Counted from the first letter of the stretch, positions 1 through 10,406 are shown. The stretch: 64,000 nucleotides of DNA from Janthinobacterium agaricidamnosum NBRC 102515 = DSM 9628 (GCF_000723165.1 NZ_HG322949.1:3752893-3816892), one strand, 5' to 3'. Made by a program: numbers and translations. The notes: a model not told the origin generated them from the sequence alone.

Positions 1-1052
1 TGCCGCAGGACGCGCTGATGTTCCTCGACGAGTCGCACGTGCTGATCGGCCAGCTGAGCGCGATGTACAACGGCGACCGTTCGCGCAAGACCAACCTGGT
101 CGATTACGGCTTCCGGCTGCCGTCGGCGCTCGACAACCGGCCGCTGAAATTCGAGGAATTCCAATCGAAGATGCGCCAGACGGTATTCGTCTCGGCCACC
201 CCCGCCGAGTACGAGAAGCAGCATTCGGACCAGGTGGTGGAACAGGTGGTGCGCCCGACCGGCCTGGTCGATCCGCAAATCATCGTGCGTCCGGCCAGCA
301 GCCAGGTCGACGACCTGATGTCGGAAATCCTGGACCGGGTCAAGAAGGATGAACGGGTGCTGGTCACCACGCTGACCAAGCGCATGTCGGAACAATTGAC
401 CGAATACCTGAGCGACCATGGTATCAAGGTGCGCTACCTGCACAGCGATATCGAGACCGTCGAGCGGGTCGAGATCCTGCGCGACCTGCGCATCGGCACC
501 TTCCATGTTTTAGTCGGCATCAACTTGCTGCGCGAAGGTCTGGACTTGCCGGAAGTGTCGCTGGTGGCGATCCTCGATGCGGACAAGGAAGGCTTCCTGC
601 GCTCCGAGCGCAGCCTGATCCAGACCATCGGCCGCGCCGCGCGCAACCTGAACGGCACCGCGATCCTGTACGGCGACCGCATCACCGATTCGATGCGCCG
701 CGCCATCGATGAAACCGAGCGGCGCCGCGCCAAGCAGATCGCCTTCAACACCGCCAACGGCATCACGCCGATCGGCGTCAAGAAAGCGATCAAGGAATTG
801 ATCGACGGCGTCTACAGCCCGCAGGAAGCGCGCGAAACGCTGCAGGCGGCGCAAGAGACGGCCAAGTACGAGTCGATGAGCGAGAAACAGGTCAGCAAGG
901 AAATCAAGCGCCTGGAAAAACTGATGATCGACCACGCCAAGAACCTGGAGTTCGAAAAAGCCGCCCAGGTGCGCGACCAGCTGCACATCCTGAAGCAGCA
1001 GCTGTTCGGTGCGCCGGGCAGCGACAACGTAACGTCGATCGCCGGCAAATAA
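1..1052 (+). CDS. uvrB: UvrABC excinuclease subunit B, 3' part
   Basis: This is the C-terminal part of the damage-verifying helicase-like subunit of nucleotide excision repair, which takes over DNA from UvrA and recruits UvrC. The reading frame is already open at base 3 and the N-terminal half (Walker A, beta-hairpin) lies outside the window. Visible are helicase motif V ([15 protein letters not shown]), motif VI (QTIGRAARN) and the C-terminal UVR motif near [10 protein letters not shown] that contacts UvrC. The gene ends TAA, with a GCCGGC inverted pair flanking the stop, and meets the convergent acetyltransferase gene after 26 bases. The assignment is secure; only the missing 5' end is unknown. 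Confidence 0.97.
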   Translation, partial: PQDALMFLDESHVLIGQLSAMYNGDRSRKTNLVDYGFRLPSALDNRPLKFEEFQSKMRQTVFVSATPAEYEKQHSDQVVEQVVRPTGLVDPQIIVRPASSQVDDLMSEILDRVKKDERVLVTTLTKRMSEQLTEYLSDHGIKVRYLHSDIETVERVEILRDLRIGTFHVLVGINLLREGLDLPEVSLVAILDADKEGFLRSERSLIQTIGRAARNLNGTAILYGDRITDSMRRAIDETERRRAKQIAFNTANGITPIGVKKAIKELIDGVYSPQEARETLQAAQETAKYESMSEKQVSKEIKRLEKLMIDHAKNLEFEKAAQVRDQLHILKQQLFGAPGSDNVTSIAGK

Positions 1053-1078
1053 GCCGGCCAGCGGCGTTGGTCTGGCCG

Positions 1079-1588
1079 TCAGGGCCGCGGCAAGCGGTAC
1101 ACCACGCAATCCAGGTCGTAATGGGCTTCGTTGCCGATGTACTGCATGCCGAGGCGCTGCATGACCTTGATCGACGCGGCATTGTCGGGGTGGGCGACCG
1201 CATACACTTCCGCCACGCCGACCGCAGTGAAAGCGTGGGACACGATGGCGGCGGCGGCCTCGCTGGCATAACCCTGGCCCCAGCCGGCGCGCGCCAGGCG
1301 CCAGCCGATTTCCAGCGGCTGGCTGACCTCGCCGTCCAGGTGCTGCAGGCACGCCATGCCGACCATTTCGCCATCGTCCAGGCGGATCAAGGCCCACCAC
1401 GAATAGCCCCACTCGGCCCAGCGCCGCGTAATGCGCTCGACAGCGGCGCGGGTCTTTTCTTCGGCCTCCGGCTGGCCACGGTTCAGATAGGTCATCACCA
1501 CCGGATCGCTATTGAGCGTGCGCATGCGATCGTAATGCGCCTCGGTAATCGGTTCCAGGCGCAAACGCGCCGTGTGCAAAATCGTCAT
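1079..1588 (-). CDS. GNAT family N-acetyltransferase (RimJ/RimL type)
   Basis: A 169-residue protein of the Acetyltransf_3 (RimJ/RimL/YdaF-like) group, which transfers acetyl from acetyl-CoA to an amino group of a protein or small molecule. The start TARLRLEPITEAHYDRM is typical of this subgroup. The acetyl-CoA-binding motif A is seen in RAGWGQGYASEA around residues 97-108, and the C-terminal NAASIKVMQRLGM helix is also typical. It is a cytosolic single-domain enzyme. It is convergent with uvrB and divergent from the kinase gene at 1954, so it probably has its own promoter. The substrate cannot be told from sequence. Confidence 0.88.
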   Translation of the reverse strand: MTILHTARLRLEPITEAHYDRMRTLNSDPVVMTYLNRGQPEAEEKTRAAVERITRRWAEWGYSWWALIRLDDGEMVGMACLQHLDGEVSQPLEIGWRLARAGWGQGYASEAAAAIVSHAFTAVGVAEVYAVAHPDNAASIKVMQRLGMQYIGNEAHYDLDCVVYRLPRP

Positions 1589-1953
1589 AGGGCCATCTCC
1601 AGAAGAAAAACCGGTCGAAGACAGGTGTGCTAATCTTGGCTACGCCATATCCATACCATCCGGCACAGTTGTCTCTTGCTCAGTTCCAGCCTCCCCGCCC
1701 ATTTTCATCGGTATTTTCATCCGACACGCTTACTTTACAGGAATTCTTGTGGGCACGGAACCGGCCTCCATCCTTTTGCTACACAGGAGTGTCGGGACGC
1801 TGCCAGCCCGCTTGGGAATCGCGCAAAGCCTACGCGCGCGCCTCGTCAACCACAGTTTCATAACGAGAGAACATCATTTCAAAATGAACTGCTTGCAACT
1901 CAGATTGCGGCGCATTGCCGTTTTTTGGTCACCCCTCCTTCTCGGACATTAAC
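1589..1953. other. Intergenic region between acetyltransferase and kinase genes
   Basis: About 365 bases without a convincing gene. It is clearly richer in A and T than the flanking housekeeping DNA. Open frames here on the plus strand have no codon bias or recognisable protein pattern. The notable content is a hrp-box-like motif at 1757-1785 oriented toward the kinase gene. The leftward acetyltransferase promoter must also lie here but I cannot place it. Confidence 0.6.
1757..1785 (+). promoter_or_regulatory. hrp-box-like promoter (HrpL type)
   Basis: GGAACC at 1757-1762, then 16 bases, then CTACACA at 1779-1785. The HrpL (ECF sigma) promoter consensus known from Pseudomonas syringae and Erwinia is GGAACC-N15/16-CCACNNA, so the only mismatch is T for C at 1780. 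It points at the kinase gene, whose ATG is 168 bases downstream. Match by eye only; one such site could arise by chance, and whether the genome encodes HrpL cannot be seen here. Confidence 0.4.
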
Positions 1954-3213
1954 ATGCCTTCCATCGGCCATTTTTTACCCATCATTTCGATCGACTCGCC
2001 CCAGAATTCCACAGCGACGCCCCCGTCCCTGGCAACGAGCGCCGATCATCCACCTGGCATGGGAGCGGCGCCAAGTGCCTCAATGAAAAGAAAAAAACCG
2101 GACACCCCCAACCCGCCATCCCCCCAGGCAAAACGCCCCCGTGGTTACACTCAACACCGTGACATTTCCCATTGGCTTTCTTCCCAGTCGGCACACTTGG
2201 CGACTCCACCGCGAAATACGTCTCGCTTGTCAACGGAGGAGGGTTCAGAGCACGGCATTCACAACCCCTTCGAAGCGTCTTTCAATATTGAAGAGGCATT
2301 GAGCCGTCATGCCGCTGATCGCTGGGATAAAAGAGAAGACGGCCTGCCCCCTACCATGATTCATTTCAAAAATAATAGCACCCTCTATTCTCTTCAATTT
2401 GACAATAAATGGACCAATAGAAAGGTACTAGGTGAAGGTGGGCAAGGTAAGGTACGTATCGCCTGTCGGCAGGATGGCCAAGTTGTTGCAGTAAAAAAAT
2501 ATCATCTGGATGACGATGAGTCCTCTACGCACAATTCCTCTTCTTCAATCAAGGAATCCGAAGTTGAGTATTTTATTTATCAGATGCTTGGCAAAGGCCA
2601 TCATTTCCCGGAAGTTTATGACATTGCACATGTGAAGAAAGGCAATGACATAAAATCTTATCTTTTCATGGAATTGATCAATGGAGAAGATGGCGAAAAG
2701 GTGCTCAAAAAAATCACTGATGGAGAATTAACACAATCCGAGGCGAGAGCACAAATCAAGCATATCGCCCGGCAATATATACAAGCGATTGCAGACATGC
2801 ATGACAAGGGAGTGGCATCTCCCGATATGAAACCAGCGAACTTTATCCATACGCCATCTGGAAACGTGAAAATAATCGACTTTGGACTGGGTAAATACTT
2901 TCCGCCCGACCAGCGCGCTCAAGATGAATTTGATGGATTTCATGAGGACCATATCCAGCTGGCTGGGATACTTGTCAGTGCACTTGGCAGAGCGCTATTG
3001 GGACTTCGCTCTGCATATACTTACGAGGAGAATGAGTATGATTACGATGCGCTTCAGGACGAATTTGAGGAAGCGCTTGAGGCTATGCCCGAAGACGACG
3101 AAACAAGACTGGATGCTGAATCCCTGGCAATTTTTGCGGAGATGCTGAAAGACAAAATATCCCCACGCCAACTATTAAGCGAAAACTACTTTGCTGAATC
3201 GCCCCGAACTTGA
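1954..3213 (+). CDS. Protein kinase-like protein, candidate type III effector
   Basis: A 419-residue protein counted from the first ATG; a TTG at 1915 is an alternative start, and neither has a strong ribosome site. Residues 1-43 are rich in Ser, Pro and Thr, with Ile at position 4 and no acidic residue before Asp14. Basic clusters KRKK (45-48) and KRPR (60-63) resemble a bipartite nuclear localisation signal. A kinase domain spans about 152-345: glycine loop GEGGQGKV (160-167), VAVK Lys181, candidate helix-C Glu203, catalytic loop SPDMKPANF with Asp291, Lys293 and Asn296, and DFG at 309-311. The HRD Arg is replaced (SPD), so it is a non-RD kinase, and the activation segment is short with no APE motif. 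Catalysis is therefore plausible. The AT-rich composition and lack of operon partners suggest acquisition by transfer. The effector role is inference; a housekeeping or toxin kinase is the alternative. Confidence 0.75.
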   Translation: MPSIGHFLPIISIDSPQNSTATPPSLATSADHPPGMGAAPSASMKRKKPDTPNPPSPQAKRPRGYTQHRDISHWLSSQSAHLATPPRNTSRLSTEEGSEHGIHNPFEASFNIEEALSRHAADRWDKREDGLPPTMIHFKNNSTLYSLQFDNKWTNRKVLGEGGQGKVRIACRQDGQVVAVKKYHLDDDESSTHNSSSSIKESEVEYFIYQMLGKGHHFPEVYDIAHVKKGNDIKSYLFMELINGEDGEKVLKKITDGELTQSEARAQIKHIARQYIQAIADMHDKGVASPDMKPANFIHTPSGNVKIIDFGLGKYFPPDQRAQDEFDGFHEDHIQLAGILVSALGRALLGLRSAYTYEENEYDYDALQDEFEEALEAMPEDDETRLDAESLAIFAEMLKDKISPRQLLSENYFAESPRT

Positions 3214-3277
3214 GGCAAGCTCCCCATTTGAAATTCAGACGAGATCAGAAGCGAGGAGCGATGCTGCGCTGCGGTAT

Positions 3278-3308
3278 AAAAAAAGACGATCCAACGATCG
3301 TCTTTTTT
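3278..3308. terminator. Bidirectional rho-independent terminator
   Basis: An 8-bp perfect stem AGACGATC / GATCGTCT (3284-3291, 3296-3303) with a CAAC loop. It is flanked by an A run on the left and a T run on the right, so it works for the kinase gene on the plus strand and the phosphoribosyltransferase gene on the minus strand. Confidence 0.9.
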
Positions 3309-3331
3309 GTACCAGCAAATACCACGGCAAA

Positions 3332-3877
3332 TTACTTCGCCGCTTCGCCTTTTTTAATCCACGCCGCCAGCTGATGCGGGCGCAGGCCGTCGTAGTCTTC
3401 GAACGGCTGGTGTATCCATGGGTTGTGCGGCAGTTCTTCCAGGAAGTAATCCGGACGCACCACCGAGCTGCCCTTGAGCCAGATCACCGCCGATTTGACT
3501 TCGGTCACGCCTTCGAAGTTGTCCTTCAAGTGGCGGGTCACCTTGTTCAGCGTGACGCCCGAGTCGGCCAGGTCGTCCACCAGCAAGATGCGGCCGGCCA
3601 GCGGGCCCTTGGTCATGGTCATGTACTTGGCGATGTCGAGGTCGCCGCGCACGGTGCCGGCTTCTTCGCGGTACGAGCTGGTCGACAAAATCGCCAGCGG
3701 CAAGTCGAAAATGCGCGAGAACACGTCGCCCGGACGCACGCCGCCGCGCGCCAGGCACAGCACCTGGTCGAATTTCCAGCCCGATTCGTACACCTTCAGC
3801 GCCAGGCGCTCGATCAGGCGGTGGTACTCGTCCCAGTTGACCCAGAGGTGTTGATCGTTCGATTGTGGGGTAGTCAT
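3332..3877 (-). CDS. Purine-type phosphoribosyltransferase
   Basis: A 181-residue type I phosphoribosyltransferase, probably salvaging hypoxanthine, guanine or xanthine with PRPP. The PRPP-binding loop is ILLVDDLADSGVTL around residues 97-110, and the early CLARGGVRPGDVFSR segment fits the Gpt/Hpt fold. The start is ATG with the neighbour purA ending 18 bases upstream, so it is the last gene of a purA-linked unit; a purine job is supported by that context. A strong terminator follows. Base specificity cannot be told by eye, so no gene symbol is given. Confidence 0.87.
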   Translation of the reverse strand: MTTPQSNDQHLWVNWDEYHRLIERLALKVYESGWKFDQVLCLARGGVRPGDVFSRIFDLPLAILSTSSYREEAGTVRGDLDIAKYMTMTKGPLAGRILLVDDLADSGVTLNKVTRHLKDNFEGVTEVKSAVIWLKGSSVVRPDYFLEELPHNPWIHQPFEDYDGLRPHQLAAWIKKGEAAK

Positions 3878-3895
3878 GTCAGTTCTTTACTCTGG

Positions 3896-5212
<1,317 letters not shown>

Positions 5213-6373
5213 TTAACCTAAGTTTTTAAGAATCCAGCTACTACCATTATCGGCAAGCACCAGCGCGCGATCGCACTCGAACTCGTCTTGTTCATTACTG
5301 TGACCAGGCATGCTCTGGATCACCACCTCGCCCGCTTTGCGCAGCGCGGCGATTTTTTCCTTCAATTCTGGTGCGTTGCCCCACGGTGCGCGGATCGAAT
5401 GCTTGCGCTCCGCGGTCGGCAACAGGCGCGCCAGTTCGCGCAAGTCGAGCGAAAAGCCGGTCGCCGGGCGGGCCCGGCCGAACGCTTCGCCGACGTGATC
5501 GTAACGGCCGCCGCGCGCCACCGCGTTCGGCAAGCCCGGCACGTACAAGGCGAACATCGCGCCGCTTTCATATTGATAGCCGCGCAAGTCGGCCAGATCG
5601 ATCGCCACCTCGGCGCGGCCCAACGCCGAGCCGGCCAGCGCGGCGAGTTCGGCCAGCGCGCGGGTCACGCCCGGCAGCGCCGGCAAGACTTCGCGGGCGC
5701 GCGCCAGCACGTCGATGTCGCCATACAGTCCCGGCAACGCCAGCAAGGCGCCGCGCGTGGCGGCGCCGTACCCGGCGCTGATGTCGCGCAGGCCCGGCGC
5801 ATCCTTGGCGCGCAGCAGCGCGTACAGCGCCGCTTCGTCCTTCAGCGCGGCCGCGTCTTCGACGATGATGGCGCGCAGCAGTCCGGCATGCGACAAGTCC
5901 AGCCGCACTTCGGTGAAACCGGCCAGGGCCAGCGAGGCCAGCGCCAGTTCCTGGATTTCAGCGTCGGCTTCCAGGCCGCCGTGACCATACATTTCGGCGC
6001 CGATCTGCAGCGGTTCGCGGGTCGCGTGCAAACCCGACGGACGGGTGTGCAGCACGCTGCCGGCGTAGCACAAGCGGGTCACCGACGCGCGGTTCAGCAA
6101 GTGCGCATCGATGCGCGCCACCTGGGTGGTCATGTCGGCGCGCAGGCCGAGCATGCGGCCCGACAGCTGGTCGACCAGCTTGAAGGTGCGCAGGTCGGTA
6201 TCCTTGCCGGCGCCGGTCATCAGCGACTCCAGGTATTCGAGCAGCGGCGGCATCACCAGTTCATATCCGTACAGACGGAAATTATCCAGCATCAAACGAC
6301 GCAGCTCTTCGATCTTGCGCGCTTCCGACGGCAAAACATCGGCAATATTTTCGGGCAAAAGCCAATTCGGCAT
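5213..6373 (-). CDS. hisZ: ATP phosphoribosyltransferase regulatory subunit
   Basis: A HisRS-like paralogue without tRNA charging activity that pairs with the short HisG and confers histidine feedback control on the first step of histidine synthesis. The chosen ATG at 6373 gives 386 residues starting [18 protein letters not shown], typical of the family; the frame stays open upstream to 6565 but that part is unlike the family. Class II synthetase motif 2 is degenerate ([14 protein letters not shown]) as expected. It is immediately followed by purA. HisG is not in the window. Confidence 0.95.
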   Translation of the reverse strand: MPNWLLPENIADVLPSEARKIEELRRLMLDNFRLYGYELVMPPLLEYLESLMTGAGKDTDLRTFKLVDQLSGRMLGLRADMTTQVARIDAHLLNRASVTRLCYAGSVLHTRPSGLHATREPLQIGAEMYGHGGLEADAEIQELALASLALAGFTEVRLDLSHAGLLRAIIVEDAAALKDEAALYALLRAKDAPGLRDISAGYGAATRGALLALPGLYGDIDVLARAREVLPALPGVTRALAELAALAGSALGRAEVAIDLADLRGYQYESGAMFALYVPGLPNAVARGGRYDHVGEAFGRARPATGFSLDLRELARLLPTAERKHSIRAPWGNAPELKEKIAALRKAGEVVIQSMPGHSNEQDEFECDRALVLADNGSSWILKNLG

Positions 6374-6516
6374 GAGGGAGCGAGTTACGGAAGAAAGTTG
6401 AAAAATGCACCATGCGAGGCAGCGGCGGGCGCGCCAGGCAAGAGGCCGAACCTGATATTTTACGCGAAAATATGGCGTTACAGGGAGGAATTGCCAAAAT
6501 GATGTGCCAAAAACAT

Positions 6517-6577
6517 CGGGGCCGGCCTTTGCGCGACGCCATTTTTGGAAAATAGCGACACTCAAAAACCGGCCCCG
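6517..6577 (-). terminator. Possible terminator between hflC and hisZ
   Basis: Inverted repeat CGGGGCCGG (6517-6525) and CCGGCCCCG (6569-6577) with a 43-base loop, in the gap downstream of hflC. On the minus strand the second arm is followed shortly by a run of T. The long loop makes this uncertain. Confidence 0.4.
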
Positions 6578-6605
6578 ACGGGCTTGCGGCGTAGCCGCTA
6601 CAGAC

Positions 6606-7502
6606 TTACTTCCTGGCCGGAGCCGCCGGGCCGGCGGAGCCGGAACCCTTGAAGTATTTGAAGAAGTCCGAATTGGCGTCGACCACCATCACGTCGCCAT
6701 GATTTTTAAAGGTGGCGCGATACGCTTCCAGGCTGCGGTAGAACTTGTAGAACTCCGGGTTCCTGCCAAACGCCTGGGCGTAAATCTGCGACGCCTTGGC
6801 ATCGCCCTCGCCGCGGATCTTTTCAGCGTCGCGGTAGGCTTCGGCCAAAATCACGGTGCGCTGCTTGTCGGCGTCGGCGCGGATTTTTTCCGAATCGGCC
6901 GAACCGGTCGAACGCAATTCATTCGCCACCCGTACCCGCTCCGACTTCATGCGGTCGTACACCGAGTTATTGATCTGCTCGACATAATCGACACGCTTCA
7001 GGCGCACGTCGATGATCTCGACGCCAATCAGCTTGGCTTCCGCCACCACCTTGGCGCGGATCGATTCCATCACCTTGCCGCGCTGGCCCGAAATCACTTC
7101 GCGCACGGTGCGCTTGGTGATTTCATCGTTCAGCGCCGCCTTGACGATTTGCGACATGCGGTCGCGCGCGCGGCCCTCATCGCCGCCGAAACTGACGAAA
7201 TACAGTTTCGGTTCGATGATGCGCCATTTGACGAAGGCATCGACCAAAATGTTTTTCTTTTCGGCGGTGATAAAACGTTCCGGTTCAGGCGTATCGATGG
7301 TCAGGATGCGCTTGTCCAGGTACAGCACGTTCTGGAACGGCGGCGGCAGCTTGAAGTGCAAGCCCGGCTCGCTGATCACCTGCTTGACCTCACCCAGGGC
7401 GAACACGATGGCGTACTTGCGCTGGTCGACCACGAACACGGTGGACGACAACAGCAGGATCACGATAAAGCCCGCGATCAGGGCTGCTACGATACGATTC
7501 AT
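6606..7502 (-). CDS. hflC: HflC, SPFH-domain modulator of FtsH protease
   Basis: A 298-residue inner-membrane protein that, with HflK, forms the large periplasmic SPFH/prohibitin-type cage around FtsH and tunes degradation of membrane proteins. One N-terminal membrane helix (about residues 4-24, [15 protein letters not shown]) is followed by the SPFH domain starting [16 protein letters not shown]. The C terminus is a coiled-coil rich in Glu, Ala and Arg. Its start overlaps the hflK stop (TAATG-type, 1 base shared), showing translational coupling. The short Gly/Ala/Pro tail is normal. Confidence 0.96.
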   Translation of the reverse strand: MNRIVAALIAGFIVILLLSSTVFVVDQRKYAIVFALGEVKQVISEPGLHFKLPPPFQNVLYLDKRILTIDTPEPERFITAEKKNILVDAFVKWRIIEPKLYFVSFGGDEGRARDRMSQIVKAALNDEITKRTVREVISGQRGKVMESIRAKVVAEAKLIGVEIIDVRLKRVDYVEQINNSVYDRMKSERVRVANELRSTGSADSEKIRADADKQRTVILAEAYRDAEKIRGEGDAKASQIYAQAFGRNPEFYKFYRSLEAYRATFKNHGDVMVVDANSDFFKYFKGSGSAGPAAPARK

Positions 7503-8800
7503 TAACGACTCTCCCGTTCACGTGAGGAATCCCGGGAACGACTGCGCGACCCTTCGATGACGACTTCCTGCGGCAGCACGGCATTGACCGGCGGCTGCGG
7601 CGCGGCGGCGGCACTGGCGGCCGCGCGCGCCGCGGCTGCCGTGGCGTCGCCGGCGGCGGCCTGGGAGATCAGCTTGTCGAGCGGCAGATACAGCAGGTTG
7701 CTGCCGTTCTTGGCGTCGACCATGACCTTGCTGGCGCTGGAGAACACTTGCTGCATGGTTTCCAGGTACATCCGGTCGCGCGTGACGGCCGGCGCCTTCT
7801 GGTACTCGACCAGCACTTGCTGGAAGCGCGAAGCATTACCCTCGGCGTTTTCAGTGACCAGCGAACGGTATGCCTCGGCTTCCTGGATCAGGCGGAATGC
7901 CGCGCCGCGCGCTTTCGGGATCACGTCGTTGGCGTAGGCCTGGCCTTCGTTCTTTTGACGCTCGCGGTCCTGGCCCGCCTTGACGGCGTCGTCGAACGCG
8001 CTTTGCACCTGCTCCGGCGGCTGCACCGCCTGCATCGTGACGTTGGTGATTTGCGCGCCGACCGCGTAACGGTCCAGCACATGCTGCATCAGCTGCTGCG
8101 TGTCGAAGGCGACCTTTTCGCGGCCTTCATACAGCACGAAGTCCATCTTGCTGCGGCCGACGATTTCGCGGATCGCCGTTTCGGCGACCTGGCGCAGCGA
8201 CTCTTCCGCGTCGCGGTTGTTGAACAGCCAGGCCACCGGGTCCTTCAGCGTGTATTGCACCGCGAACTGGATGTCGATGATGTTTTCATCGTCGGTCAGC
8301 ATCAGCGATTCGCCGGCCTGCTTGTTCTTCAGCGTCGAACGGTAGCCGACTTCCACCGTGCGCACTTGCGACACGTTGACGATTTCATTCGACTGTATCG
8401 GATACGGCAGGCGCCAGTTGAAGCCGGACGGCGTGGTATGGCTGTATTTGCCGAACGTCAGCACCACGCCGGACTGGCCTTCCTGGACGATGAAGGCGCC
8501 GCTGGCAAGCCAGATCAGCACGGCGATGCCGCCGACCACGCCGGCGGTGATGCCGGCGCCCTTCATGTCCGGACGCTGGCCGCCGCCCCCCGCGCCACCG
8601 CCATTGTCGGGCCGGTTCTTCTGGCCGAAAAAGGCGTTCAGGCGCTGGTTGAAATCGCGCCACAGTTGGTCGAGGTCGGGAGGACCTTCGCCTGGCTTTT
8701 TGCCTTCTTGGGCTTTCTTGCCGTCATCCTTGCGATTGCCCCAGCGGGGATCGTTGAGGGATAACTTCAAGCCTAGTTTTTTGTTGAGGTTGACAAGCAT
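7502..8800 (-). CDS. hflK: HflK, SPFH-domain modulator of FtsH protease
   Basis: A 432-residue partner of HflC. A cytosolic N terminus rich in Gly, Lys and Pro is followed by a membrane helix near residues 83-103 (GITAGVVGGIAVLIWLASG), then the SPFH domain beginning FIVQEGQSGVVLTFGKY and a long coiled-coil. The C terminus is Ala/Pro rich and ends in an Arg/Ser stretch. It starts one base after the hflX stop and overlaps hflC, so hflX-hflK-hflC form one operon as in most beta- and gamma-proteobacteria. Confidence 0.96.
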   Translation of the reverse strand: MLVNLNKKLGLKLSLNDPRWGNRKDDGKKAQEGKKPGEGPPDLDQLWRDFNQRLNAFFGQKNRPDNGGGAGGGGQRPDMKGAGITAGVVGGIAVLIWLASGAFIVQEGQSGVVLTFGKYSHTTPSGFNWRLPYPIQSNEIVNVSQVRTVEVGYRSTLKNKQAGESLMLTDDENIIDIQFAVQYTLKDPVAWLFNNRDAEESLRQVAETAIREIVGRSKMDFVLYEGREKVAFDTQQLMQHVLDRYAVGAQITNVTMQAVQPPEQVQSAFDDAVKAGQDRERQKNEGQAYANDVIPKARGAAFRLIQEAEAYRSLVTENAEGNASRFQQVLVEYQKAPAVTRDRMYLETMQQVFSSASKVMVDAKNGSNLLYLPLDKLISQAAAGDATAAAARAAASAAAAPQPPVNAVLPQEVVIEGSRSRSRDSSRERESR

Positions 8801-8801
8801 A

Positions 8802-10019
8802 CTATCGTGTTCCGACTTGGGAGTGGGTTGGAATACTATCAGCCTGGTCAGCTTCTACTGCCTGATCCTGGCCGGCGTCATCCTGCAGATCATCCGCCTG
8901 ATCGTCCTGCATTGCGGCGTCGCCGTGATGATAGAGATGGGCCGCCGCCGGCGCGTCCCTGGCCGCTTCGACGATGGCCTCACGCAACAGGTCGAGACCG
9001 CTGCCGGTCCGGGCACTGATGAAAACGCGGTGCAGCTTGTCGTTTTCATCGCGTTCGACCGACGGCTCCAGGTCAGCCGCGTCGATCTTGTTCCACACCA
9101 GAATCTGCGGAATGTGATCGGCGCCGATCTCTTTCAAGACCAGGTTGACCTGTTCGATCTGCTCCATGCGCACCGGCGACGCGGCGTCGACGACGTGCAG
9201 CAGCAAATCCGCGTGAATGGTCTCTTCCAGCGTGGCGCGGAAAGCCGCCACCAGCTGGTGCGGCAATTCGCGCACGAAACCGACCGTGTCCGAGATCACC
9301 ACGTTGCCCACTTCCTGGCCGAGATAGACCCGCCGCGAAGTGGTATCCAGGGTGGCGAACAATTGGTCGGCCACGTACACGCCGGCCTTGGTCACGGCGT
9401 TGAACAGGGTCGACTTGCCGGCATTGGTATAACCGACCAGCGACACTGAAAACGTATGGCTGCGGCCGCGCGAGCGGCGCTGGGTTTCGCGTTGCTTGTG
9501 CAGCTTTTCCAGCCGCGCGCGCAAGGCCTTGACACGGTCGCCGATCAGCCGGCGGTCGGTTTCCAGCTGGGTTTCGCCGGGACCGCGCAAGCCGATACCG
9601 CCTTTTTGCCGTTCCAGATGGGTCCAGCCGCGTATCAGGCGGGTGGCCAGATGCTGCAACTGGGCCAGCTCGACCTGCAATTTTCCTTCGTGGCTCTTGG
9701 CGCGCTGCGCAAAGATATCGAGGATCAGGCTGGTACGGTCGAGCACCCGGGTATTCAGGCGTTTTTCCAGGTTGCGCTGCTGGGCAGGCGACAAGGCGTG
9801 GTTGAAGATGACGATTTCCAGCCCGTCGTTGAGGACGGCGTCGCCGATTTCATCGGCCTTGCCGCTACCGACGAAATATGCGGAATCGGGACTGGAGCGC
9901 TTTGCCGTGATGGTCATGATCGGCTCCGCTCCCGCGGAACGCGATAGCAACGTCAATTCCTCGACGCTGGCGGCAAAGTCGCCCTGGCCGAAATCGACGC
10001 CGACTAGGGCCGCGCGCAT
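8802..10019 (-). CDS. hflX: Ribosome-associated GTPase HflX
   Basis: A 405-residue GTPase that binds the 50S subunit and can split stalled or hibernating 70S ribosomes. The HflX N-terminal domain (residues 1-190, with the conserved FVGSGKADEI and Q-rich helices) precedes the G domain: G1 GYTNAGKSTLFN, G3 DTVGFVRELPH, G4 NKID. The C-terminal tail is acidic and Asp/Gln-rich (QDDQADDLQDDAGQDQ), a low-complexity feature. The gene sits between hfq and hflK, the standard order. Confidence 0.96.
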   Translation of the reverse strand: MRAALVGVDFGQGDFAASVEELTLLSRSAGAEPIMTITAKRSSPDSAYFVGSGKADEIGDAVLNDGLEIVIFNHALSPAQQRNLEKRLNTRVLDRTSLILDIFAQRAKSHEGKLQVELAQLQHLATRLIRGWTHLERQKGGIGLRGPGETQLETDRRLIGDRVKALRARLEKLHKQRETQRRSRGRSHTFSVSLVGYTNAGKSTLFNAVTKAGVYVADQLFATLDTTSRRVYLGQEVGNVVISDTVGFVRELPHQLVAAFRATLEETIHADLLLHVVDAASPVRMEQIEQVNLVLKEIGADHIPQILVWNKIDAADLEPSVERDENDKLHRVFISARTGSGLDLLREAIVEAARDAPAAAHLYHHGDAAMQDDQADDLQDDAGQDQAVEADQADSIPTHSQVGTR

Positions 10020-10076
10020 GGCAGCCCGGCGATGGTTGAGTGGAAGGCCCGGCCTGGGACCGTCATGCTCAACGGT

Positions 10077-10313
10077 TTACTCCGCTTCGGATTCAATATT
10101 GAGATTGACGGCGCGAGCCGGCACCACTGTCGAGATGGCATGCTTATAAACCATCTGGGTTACCGTATTGCGCAGCAACACGACATATTGATCGAAAGAT
10201 TCGATATGGCCCTGCAATTTAATGCCATTAACCAGGTAAATCGACACTGGAACATGCTCTTTGCGTAATGCATTGAGGAATGGGTCTTGTAACAGTTGCC
10301 CTTTGTTGCTCAT
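10077..10313 (-). CDS. hfq: RNA chaperone Hfq
   Basis: A 78-residue Sm-like hexameric RNA chaperone that pairs small RNAs with mRNAs. The Sm1 motif ([19 protein letters not shown]) and Sm2 motif ([12 protein letters not shown], with the conserved YKHA) are both complete; the C-terminal tail is very short. It stands between der and hflX. A strong hairpin at 10377-10406 lies 64 bases upstream of the start codon and may affect its expression. Confidence 0.98.
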   Translation of the reverse strand: MSNKGQLLQDPFLNALRKEHVPVSIYLVNGIKLQGHIESFDQYVVLLRNTVTQMVYKHAISTVVPARAVNLNIESEAE

Positions 10314-10376
10314 AACAGCTCCATAATGTTGTTGTATTTAAGAATTGGAGGCGACTCGCTTGATTTCAAGTGCTGG

Positions 10377-10406
10377 GGCATCATTCTCTGCAAAGAGAAT
10401 GATGCC
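10377..10406. other. Perfect 13-bp hairpin upstream of hfq
   Basis: Arms GGCATCATTCTCT (10377-10389) and AGAGAATGATGCC (10394-10406) with a 4-base loop GCAA. Neither strand has an adjacent T run, so it is not a classical terminator. It lies between der and hfq and could be a structured 5' leader of hfq, an RNase processing site or part of a small RNA. Confidence 0.6.

Noticed and set aside
1700..1953. Search for a PIP/hrpII box (TTCG-N16-TTCG) before the kinase gene
   Set aside because: No pair of TTCG at the right spacing was found; only the HrpL-type box fits.
1676..2086. Frames overlapping the kinase 5' region
   Set aside because: They end inside the kinase gene in another frame and hold the hrp-box-like site; no protein-like pattern.
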